Part shown: in pieces, positions 52,210 to 58,007 of the stretch
Layout of the letters: each line of letters begins with the position of its first letter
Position numbering within the stretch: position 1 is the first letter of the stretch
Origin: Bacillota bacterium
GTDB lineage: Bacteria > Bacillota > Sulfobacillia > Sulfobacillales > Sulfobacillaceae
Direction: 5' to 3'
Length of the DNA: 58,007 nt
NCBI GenBank assembly: GCA_021820965.1
Contig: JAKACZ010000030.1
Span: forward strand, 1 to 58,007
Position numbers and translations under genes: made by a program
The notes under the pieces: generated by a model
Seen by the model: only the letters and a program-made list of their open reading frames with translations
Databases searched by the model: none
What the model was told of the DNA's origin: nothing

Positions 52210-53143
52210 GTGAGTCTTAGCCTTCATAAAGTCGCCAAATCCTTTGGCGCCAAAACCGTTTTCCAAGAACTTAACCTCGAGATTACCGCTGGGCCCCTAC
52301 ACGGCATCATTGGCCCCAATGGTACCGGCAAAACCACCTTCTTTCGCCTGGTGCTAGGGTTGCTCCCACCCGATGCTGGCCACATTACGTGGCGCGGGGC
52401 GGAGCTATCCCGACGATCCGCCACGATGGCATATGTTCCGGAAGAACGGGGGCTCTATCCCCACATGTCCGTGCGTCAGCAGCTCCGCTGGTTTGGCCGT
52501 CTCGCAGGCTTGACCGCCCGGGAGGCCACCCGTCGCGCGGACTTGTGGATTGACAAGCTGGCTTTAGCACCGTACGCTGACACCGCCGCCAGTGACCTGA
52601 GCAAGGGCAATGCCCGCAAGGTACAGTTGGCTGTCGGTCTCTGGGGGACCCCGAGTTATTGATCCTCGACGAGCCGTTTGATGGCATGGATCCGGTAAAC
52701 ATTCGCCTAATTCAGGCGCTCCTCACCGAGCTCCATGACAAGGGCGTGACGATTTTACTCTCGAGCCCAGCCTCGACTTCCTGGATCATTTCTGTGAGAG
52801 CTTTACGATGCTTGATCGTGGCGCGGCGGTTCTGCACGGCCCGTTAGCCGCTTTGCGCGACGCCCTGCCCTGGCGGCGGTTAACCGTGCGATTCCAGACC
52901 CCCGACGCCCTGGTTCGACTCACCCCTTGGGTACAACAGCACCCCTATTTGACGGTTGAGGAGGGCCGGGACCCCTCTCGAGCCACTTACCGCGTCCCCG
53001 CGGACATCGCCGACCGATTGCCTCTGCAGGACTTTTGGGGGTTGGGGCCCGTGATGACCCTTAGTCTCGATGCCCCGACGCTTGCGGATGTGTATTGGAA
53101 TGTCTTTGGCACGCAATCGACGACAACGGTGGAGGTGTCATGA
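52210..53143 (+). pseudogene. NatA-type ABC transporter ATPase with two frameshifts
   Basis: GTG 52210. The first frame has Walker A GPNGTGKTTFF, YVPEERGLYPHMSVRQQL and the signature LSKGNARKVQLAVGL. A missing G in the run near 52645 sends the reading to a stop, while the correct frame continues LLILDEPFDGMDPVNI (Walker B). A missing base near 52768 shifts again to SLDFLDHFCESFTMLDRG and the C-terminal domain ending just over the permease start. All motifs survive, so this is either very recent decay or an error at homopolymers. Confidence 0.85.
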
Positions 53144-54327
53144 TGGGCGCATTTGGATTGCTAACCAGACGAGAAGTTCAAGAACTGTGGCGGCGTAAGG
53201 CGTATTGGGTTACCACCGCCCTCTTGGTAGCGCTGGTAAGTGGCGCGTTTATCGTCCTGCCGTGGCTTCGCCACCATCACACCACCATACAGTGGTCGGT
53301 CGCCGCGCCCACTCCTGCGGAAACGGTGGTCGTAGAGCGTGCGCTGCAAACGGCTGTAGCGGGCTCTTTTGACATTCACTGGGTACACCCAGACCAGGCG
53401 ACCGTCATCATTCGCGTCCTCGCTACCCCCCAGTTTGGAAGTCGTATTATCGTTCGAGTCCGGCAGAACCCGGCCCCCTCGCAAGCCTGGCTCGCCCAAG
53501 CCTTGGGGACGGCGATTCTCGGACAGCGGCTGGGCAAACTGCCCGATAAAAGCCAGGTCCAAGCGACGTTCCAACCGCCGATCATTCACGTGCACCGTGC
53601 CCCGCACGTGGCGCCAACTGCCCCGACGGCCGAAGTGGCGGTCACGATGAGCCTGGTTATGGTGGTGTTTTTAACGTTGTCCATTTATGGGCAAATGACG
53701 ATGCAAAGTGTCGCCGCGGAAAAAGCTTCGCGTTTAAGTGAACTCATGAGTGTCCGGCTATCCCCCTCCATCCTCCTGGTTGGCAAGTGGGCTGGGGTGG
53801 GAGTCGCGGCGGCCATCCAGATTGCCATTGCGGTCCTCGTGGGGCTGGGATTCATGGCCTTTGACCCGCAAGCGGACGTACTCATCAACAGCTGGCACTT
53901 ACACGCCGCGCCGATCTGGCTCTGGGTCGCCACGGCCATCGGATTTGTATTCGGCTATGGATTTTTCGGGACGCTCTTTCTCGCGCTCGGCGCCTCCCTC
54001 GCGCGGCCGGAAGATGCCCGGTCCGCCACGGGATTGCCCTCGATTGCCCTGCTCGCGGCCTATGGGTCCATGATTTATGCGATGAGTCATACCACCACGG
54101 CGCTGACGCACGTTTTGACCATGCTGCCCCCCTTCTCCCCATTTCTGATCATCTTGGCCCAAGGGCTGGGCACAGCCACCGCGCTGGAATGGGTGCTCGG
54201 CATGACTGCCACCATGATTAGCGTCATGTTGATGATGGCGTGGGCGGCCCGTCTATATCGTCGCACGCTCTATCATGAGACCTCACGGCGGGCTAGGACT
54301 CCAAGGTTGCTCGCACTCAAGCGTTGA
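53140..54327 (+). CDS. NatB-type ABC-2 exporter permease
   Basis: 395 residues from ATG 53140, overlapping the ATPase by 4 bases. One N-terminal helix and a large external loop (about 45-170) are followed by five or six helices. The conserved segment EKASRLSELMSVRLSPSILLVGKW marks the NatB/ABC-2 exporter family. With the neighbouring ATPase it would export sodium, peptide or lipid, but the partner ATPase is frameshifted. Confidence 0.88.
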   Translation: MMGAFGLLTRREVQELWRRKAYWVTTALLVALVSGAFIVLPWLRHHHTTIQWSVAAPTPAETVVVERALQTAVAGSFDIHWVHPDQATVIIRVLATPQFGSRIIVRVRQNPAPSQAWLAQALGTAILGQRLGKLPDKSQVQATFQPPIIHVHRAPHVAPTAPTAEVAVTMSLVMVVFLTLSIYGQMTMQSVAAEKASRLSELMSVRLSPSILLVGKWAGVGVAAAIQIAIAVLVGLGFMAFDPQADVLINSWHLHAAPIWLWVATAIGFVFGYGFFGTLFLALGASLARPEDARSATGLPSIALLAAYGSMIYAMSHTTTALTHVLTMLPPFSPFLIILAQGLGTATALEWVLGMTATMISVMLMMAWAARLYRRTLYHETSRRARTPRLLALKR

Positions 54328-54356
54328 CGTTTGCTCTATAGATAGAGCATCAGGCC

Positions 54357-54386
54357 AGAGCTCTCCCCTGCGGAGGGCTCTTTTTT
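54357..54386 (+). terminator. Rho-independent terminator after the ABC exporter
   Basis: AGAGCTCTCC/GGAGGGCTCT stem followed by TTTTTT, 30 bases after the permease stop. Confidence 0.85.
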
Positions 54387-54525
54387 CCCATTGGGGCCGA
54401 TCCTACCCTGGCAGCCGCACTGGCGCGACTGCCGCGGGGGGATCGGCCTCCATTTTACGCGTTCGCCCCATTTGCCGGTCTCCGCTTATCTTGCGAACGC
54501 TCTGACGGCGTACCCGGAGGAGGTG

Positions 54526-54621
54526 ATGTTGGTGCCTATTATCGCTGCAATCGTGATCATTGGCTTCATTGGATGGGGCGTGTGGCATGTGTCGCACACC
54601 CTGAGCCGCGCCTTGAAGTAA
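54526..54621 (+). CDS. 31-residue single-helix membrane peptide
   Basis: ATG 54526 directly after CCCGGAGGAGGTG. It encodes MLVPIIAAIVIIGFIGWG then VWHVSHTLSRALK: one hydrophobic helix with a basic amphipathic tail. It is followed by a strong terminator, so it is a complete one-gene unit. The shape recalls type I toxins or small membrane regulators, but no antitoxin RNA is visible. Confidence 0.55.
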   Translation: MLVPIIAAIVIIGFIGWGVWHVSHTLSRALK

Positions 54622-54649
54622 TCGCACCACCCTTCGTCGTCCACCCTGA

Positions 54650-54681
54650 GCCTCCGCTTACTCTATAGCGGAGGCTTTTTT
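54650..54681 (+). terminator. Rho-independent terminator after the 31-residue peptide
   Basis: GCCTCCGCT/AGCGGAGGC, 8-base loop, then TTTTTT. Confidence 0.85.
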
Positions 54682-54784
54682 GTGACCATATTTGGGCGTC
54701 GCGCCGTGCGCTCGGTATCATATCCTCGATCTCAGGGCATACCGTCTAATAAAGCCCCGTCAGGCTTTGAGGGGAGTAGGCCCT

Positions 54785-54961
54785 ATGCTACGATGGAAAA
54801 GAAAGGGATTGCAGAAATCGAAGGCACCGCCCGAAACGGACAAGGTGGAGTCCGAGGAGCGGCCGATGCGGATTGTTGACGTCGCAGGAGAACGCTTTTA
54901 CGTGTGGACGGTCCCCTCGCTGCTGCCGAAATCGAAAAAACGTCCGCGTGACGATGAATGA
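54785..54961 (+). CDS. Small basic protein, 58 residues
   Basis: ATG 54785 with GAGGGGAG upstream. Lys/Arg/Glu-rich ends flank a short hydrophobic core (RIVDVAGERFYVWTVPSLL). It has no family I know. The stop codon overlaps a terminator stem. Confidence 0.55.
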   Translation: MLRWKRKGLQKSKAPPETDKVESEERPMRIVDVAGERFYVWTVPSLLPKSKKRPRDDE

Positions 54962-54984
54962 CCCTTTCAGGGTCTTTCTTTTTT
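54960..54984 (+). terminator. Rho-independent terminator
   Basis: GACCCT/AGGGTC stem followed by TTTCTTTTTT. It lies between the small basic protein and the next gene, whose ribosome site begins right after it. Confidence 0.8.
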
Positions 54985-55005
54985 ATGGGCAAGGAGGTGA
55001 TATCG

Positions 55006-55896
55006 GTGGACTGGAGATCTTCCCTGCGTCGAACGGGCATACTGGGGCTCGTTGTGGTTTTCGCACTCTGGATAGTCATGCAATTGATTGCGCCACTCTT
55101 TATCGCGGGGCTCAAGAAACATCTGAAGGGGCTGACACACGGTCTCGTCAATGCTAGTGTGCACTTTCAAGCCTATGCCTTTGCTCCAGGGCATGCGTTA
55201 GGCGAAGCCTTTTTTCTCTTAGGTTTGCTCTTGTGGGTTCTGATTGTCGTCGTGGGCATTCCCGCATTTTTCCTCGTTATCAAAAAACCTAGCCCTCCCC
55301 CAGAAACTCCTTTGCCGGTTTTCACCTATTTTCCCAATCCGGATTACTATGCCTTTCTTCGTCGATTCATCCAGTCCGTGGATGGGCTAGACCCCAACGA
55401 TCCGGTACCCGTTCGCGTGCTCCACCAATTAGTGGGTTTGATTCGGCTCTACGAGTCCGAAATCATTACCATTGTCGGAAAGGACAACGCAAGCGTCTGC
55501 CGGATGCTGTGGATTGTACGCCAAGAGGACGAGGACGAAACGTCTCGTGTATTTGGGCGGAAGGCCAATCGATTGTTTGACAATGAAGTGAAAATCCTCA
55601 ATCACTGCTTTGAAACCAGCGTGAAAGCATGGGATTTTGCCGTCGACGTACCGAATGACCCCAAGTTCCGCTCATTCGACGGGCCAGAACGCATGCAAGC
55701 CGTGGTATTCGCTCATAACAGCGACAACAACATTGGGTTCGTCTTGGCCATTGACCGGAGCGATATCTTGACGGACAAAATCCGCGCGTACTTAGAGTTT
55801 CACATTGCGGGGCTCATTCACCTATGGGATCTCGACATGTTCCAGCGTGTGATGCTACAATTAAGCGAAGAACATTGGGAGGAGGTGGGATTGTAG
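55006..55896 (+). CDS. Two-helix membrane protein with GAF-like C-terminal domain
   Basis: 296 residues from GTG 55006, chosen because AAGGAGGTGATATC, a perfect anti-16S match, precedes it. Two membrane helices (about 10-36 and 65-92) are followed by a cytosolic region whose end, MQAVVFAHNSDNNIGFVLAIDRSD, resembles the last strands of a GAF sensory domain. No output domain is attached. It could be a membrane sensor working with the adjoining 55-residue protein. Confidence 0.65.
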   Translation: MDWRSSLRRTGILGLVVVFALWIVMQLIAPLFIAGLKKHLKGLTHGLVNASVHFQAYAFAPGHALGEAFFLLGLLLWVLIVVVGIPAFFLVIKKPSPPPETPLPVFTYFPNPDYYAFLRRFIQSVDGLDPNDPVPVRVLHQLVGLIRLYESEIITIVGKDNASVCRMLWIVRQEDEDETSRVFGRKANRLFDNEVKILNHCFETSVKAWDFAVDVPNDPKFRSFDGPERMQAVVFAHNSDNNIGFVLAIDRSDILTDKIRAYLEFHIAGLIHLWDLDMFQRVMLQLSEEHWEEVGL

Positions 55897-56063
55897 TGAA
55901 ACTTTTCCGGATGCTTCGCCATTTGGTGACAGGCGTCAAACCCTTGAGTGCTACGCACGAGGTATACACGATGAAGTGGACCACGAAGATCCCTCCCATC
56001 CAGGACGGATCCCAGCGGACCACACGGACCAGAAATGTAGAACGAGCTGTCGCCGAGAAATAA
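55896..56063 (+). CDS. Small basic protein, 55 residues
   Basis: GTG 55896 overlaps the upstream TAG (TAGTG), with AGGAGGTGGGATT upstream. It is basic throughout (VKLFRMLRHLVTG start). Translationally coupled to the membrane protein. Function unknown. Confidence 0.5.
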   Translation: MKLFRMLRHLVTGVKPLSATHEVYTMKWTTKIPPIQDGSQRTTRTRNVERAVAEK

Positions 56064-56076
56064 CGGCTGATAACGA

Positions 56077-56112
56077 GAGCCGGAACTCTATACAGGGTTC
56101 CGGTTCTTTTTT
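56077..56112 (+). terminator. Rho-independent terminator
   Basis: CCGGAAC/GTTCCGG stem and TTCTTTTTT tail, 15-50 bases after the previous stop. Confidence 0.85.
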
Positions 56113-56173
56113 GGCCTCCGCGTTTGCTTCGGCCATATTCGCACCCATTCTGTTCAGAAGGGTGACGATCACG

Positions 56174-56434
56174 ATGTTCCGTATTGTCTACAACGCCCAA
56201 GGCTATGCGGCCGCCATTTGGGCTTCCACCCATCACCGCGTCCGCCGGCTGCACAATCGTCCGCTTGAGTCGTGGAATCTCACAGCGAATGACCTCCAGG
56301 CGCTTCCCGACTTCTGGCACACCATTTGCTCGGACTGTGGCGTTCCTGCGCTATCCCTCACCGCAGCTGGACCCAATCGCCGGGTCTGCGGACTCTGCAA
56401 TCTGGCACGGAGCCACTATGCGGCGGCCGTCTAA
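56174..56434 (+). CDS. Zinc-ribbon protein, 86 residues
   Basis: ATG 56174 with AAGGGTGA upstream. A C-terminal pair CSDCG...CGLC (about 52-73) makes a four-Cys zinc ribbon. The N-terminal half is aromatic and basic. It is a single-gene unit with terminators on both sides; nucleic-acid binding is a reasonable but untested guess. Confidence 0.65.
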   Translation: MFRIVYNAQGYAAAIWASTHHRVRRLHNRPLESWNLTANDLQALPDFWHTICSDCGVPALSLTAAGPNRRVCGLCNLARSHYAAAV

Positions 56435-56479
56435 GCCCCCGCTTCCCTGCTATCATTTCGCCGGTCAGTGAACTATACC

Positions 56480-56519
56480 CGGTGCCCGACGTTGCCACGT
56501 CCGGCACCGTTTTGTTTTG
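56480..56519 (+). terminator. Rho-independent terminator
   Basis: CGGTGCC...GACG/CGTC...GGCACCG long stem followed by TTTTGTTTTG. Confidence 0.85.
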
Positions 56520-56699
56520 TGCTCTATTACTGAGCGCCACGGTGGATGATGGGATGCGTATCCCGGACACCAGTGCGGATCCGGAGGTGAGGCGGATGTT
56601 CGGCATTCACGCGGAGTAAGGTCAGTCCTTCCAACTTTCCACGGAACGAAGTGAACCCGCTCATGTTCGGTATCTACGTCGACTAGTACCATCACTGTC

Positions 56700-56727
56700 G
56701 GGGGAAGTGGCTGCAACCACTTCCCCC
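56700..56727. terminator. Hairpin with 11-bp perfect stem
   Basis: GGGGGAAGTGG/CCACTTCCCCC around a 6-base loop, then AATTTATTA. Terminator-like, though the T-run is broken. No supported gene lies between it and the terminator at 56480-56519. Confidence 0.6.
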
Positions 56728-56765
56728 AATTTATTAGCTTTGTTGAAACGTCATGAAATGAGGCG

Positions 56766-57521
56766 ATGATCATAATTTCTGCAGCCATGCGTTACTGGCG
56801 TCAAGCGATGAGCCAAAGCGCTATCTGGAGCGCGGCCTTGTGGACCCTGGTGTTTACCCTGTTGTTGACACTTGTGATGACGACCCTTGGAGCCGGGACG
56901 ATCGCATCAGCCTTCTATCATCCGACGTCCCCCTTCGCCGCGCCACTGCCGGCCGTAAGTAATCCCGGGAATGTCATGGGCGGGATGGCCGCCATGTTTA
57001 TCCTTATTCTTCTCGCCGGACCGTTTCTGACAGCGGGTATCTACGGGCTGTTTGGTCAAGCGGTCGCGGGCAACTCCATCACCTGGAGCTCTTTCTGGCG
57101 CCTCGGCGGTCGCTTTTATGGCCGGGCGTGGAGCATGATTCTATTCCTCTTCTTGTGGGGAGTCGCGTTAACGATTGTCGGCGTGCTGCTCGCTGCCCTA
57201 CTGCATACGGTCGGCATTGTCATTGCGGCTCTCTTGGCCATCGGATCGTGGCCATTAGCGATCCGGATGATGGGCGGTCTCTTTGTCAATGTCCTCACGT
57301 GGAGCGAAAGTTTTCGCGGGGCGTGGACCGGACAGGGGTATGGGGCTATCTGGGGCGGCGGACTGGTTGCCTTACTGGCTTACATAATCTTGGTCGGTCT
57401 AGCCCTCGTCTTAATTAAGCCGCTCGGGATTGTCGGCATCGTGCTGTATTTCCTTGTCCTGCTGTTTATGGACATTGCTGTCCCGCTCTGGGTATTCGCC
57501 GTGTACCGCGCGGTCCACTAG
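56766..57521 (+). CDS. Polytopic membrane protein, 251 residues
   Basis: ATG 56766 after AATGAGGCG. About six helices: 20-45, 75-100, 120-140, 143-170, 200-220 and 222-245. Many Gly/Ala-rich helices and SWPLAIRMMGGLFVNVL recall uncharacterised Firmicutes membrane proteins of the DUF4013/YesL-like kind, but I cannot assign a family with confidence. It stands as a single-gene unit. Confidence 0.7.
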   Translation: MIIISAAMRYWRQAMSQSAIWSAALWTLVFTLLLTLVMTTLGAGTIASAFYHPTSPFAAPLPAVSNPGNVMGGMAAMFILILLAGPFLTAGIYGLFGQAVAGNSITWSSFWRLGGRFYGRAWSMILFLFLWGVALTIVGVLLAALLHTVGIVIAALLAIGSWPLAIRMMGGLFVNVLTWSESFRGAWTGQGYGAIWGGGLVALLAYIILVGLALVLIKPLGIVGIVLYFLVLLFMDIAVPLWVFAVYRAVH

Positions 57522-57887
57522 CAGGAGTTTCCTACTTATGGTTCCCGTTGACCAACTTTGAGTTCCAGCCGTTATTGGTGAAATCCCCGAATCCCGCATG
57601 AGACGGTAGTTTGAGGCCCTCGTCACGTCTTCACCGGATCGACCGATGCCGCCAACAATGCCCCCAAGTTGTATAATACGTGCGAAATGCTCAAAACCGT
57701 GATTTTATTAGGGTTTCAGGCGTTTGGCACTCACTAACTCGGAAACTCCTGCTAGACAACTTCCCGAGAGCTCGATATGCCGGATGACGTACACGGTGGT
57801 TCCCAACCTTTTGGGGGCCACCGTTTCTTTTTTATGTGGCGGGGCTGTTGGCCCGCCCGCCTACGCTATGAGTAGGAGGGATCACTT
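57522..57887. other. Upstream region of the last gene, with promoter-like -10
   Basis: TTGTATAATACG near 57668-57680 is a good -10 for the final gene, though its -35 is poor. No NrdR-type box or cobalamin riboswitch core is visible. A strong hairpin (57793-57834) lies between this promoter and the gene. Confidence 0.45.
57793..57834 (+). terminator. Terminator or attenuator before the last gene
   Basis: ACGGTGG/CCACCGT stem with an inner CCCAACC/GGGGG helix, followed by TTTCTTTTTT. As it sits between the -10 at 57670 and the gene start at 57888, it may act as an attenuator. Confidence 0.6.
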
Positions 57888-58007
57888 ATGGAGACATCAC
57901 TCGACACAGGATTTGCGTCGGAACTCAGTTGGAAAGTCTTTCTCGATCGCTATACCCAAAAGGATTTATCGCGGTCATTTACGGTAGGAGACTTGGCTAT
58001 TGCGGTC
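57888..58007 (+). CDS. N-terminus of a larger protein, cut by window end
   Basis: ATG 57888 after AGGAGGGATCACTT. Forty codons are visible: SLDTGFASELSWKVFLDRYT then LSRSFTVGDLAIAV. The W-x-x-F-x-D-R-Y-x-x-K-D pattern faintly recalls the start of B12-dependent ribonucleotide reductases from thermophilic Firmicutes, but this is a weak memory-based guess. Confidence 0.55.
   Translation, partial: METSLDTGFASELSWKVFLDRYTQKDLSRSFTVGDLAIAV

Noticed and set aside
1..58007. CRISPR array or tRNA genes
   Set aside because: No regularly spaced repeats of 24-40 bases with spacers, and no tRNA T-loop GGTTCGAATC-type motif with a matching acceptor stem, were seen on either strand.

Overview
The window looks like chromosomal DNA of a moderately GC-rich acidophilic Gram-positive bacterium, most like Sulfobacillus. 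This is inferred from the 16S 5' end, strong AGGAGG-type ribosome binding sites, the dusB-HTH-greA-lysS order, a ferredoxin-dependent 2-oxoacid oxidoreductase and a fragment of an acid (G1) protease. The species cannot be fixed by reading alone.

Layout. 1-40: the 5' end of a 16S rRNA gene leaving the window, with a clear promoter behind it. 0.2-12.1 kb: housekeeping genes, all on the minus strand (GH18 hydrolase, permease/SCP2 operon, lysS-greA-regulator-dusB, enoyl-CoA hydratase, rpiA), with a decayed IscB nuclease remnant at 4.1-4.3 kb. 12.1-13.2 kb: no convincing gene. 14-31.4 kb: a metabolic block. It holds a GABA/glutamate operon (TPP enzyme, aldehyde dehydrogenase, gabT, broken glutamate dehydrogenase), a divergent kor operon (fused 2-oxoacid:ferredoxin oxidoreductase alpha/gamma, ferredoxin, beta, flavoprotein) and a minus-strand operon running from a di-iron oxidase-like gene through a semialdehyde dehydrogenase, gamma-glutamyltransferase and GlcG-like protein to a small flavoprotein and a TauE/SafE exporter. 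34-38 kb: a sulfonate/nitrate-type ABC importer with a divergent GntR regulator. Related palindromic sites lie at the start points of these operons, which suggests one regulon.

31.5-47.3 kb is a mobile-element graveyard: a chromate-transporter pseudogene, a complete but frameshifted ISAs1-family element carrying a DUF4338 (DruA-like) domain with a 10-bp target duplication, remnants of two TnpB elements (one tnpB with an amber codon), a truncated group IIC-like intron placed just after a terminator hairpin, and two 218-bp direct repeats with terminal inverted repeats that cut neighbouring genes.

47.4-57.5 kb is a plus-strand run of mostly small orphan genes (zinc-ribbon-like proteins, short membrane peptides, lipoproteins, a phospholipase D-like lipoprotein, a NatA/NatB-type transporter with a frameshifted ATPase). 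Many have their own strong ribosome binding site and several their own terminator. Two of them are related mini-ORFs that seem to begin at CTG codons overlapping the upstream stop. The window ends in the first 40 codons of a larger protein.
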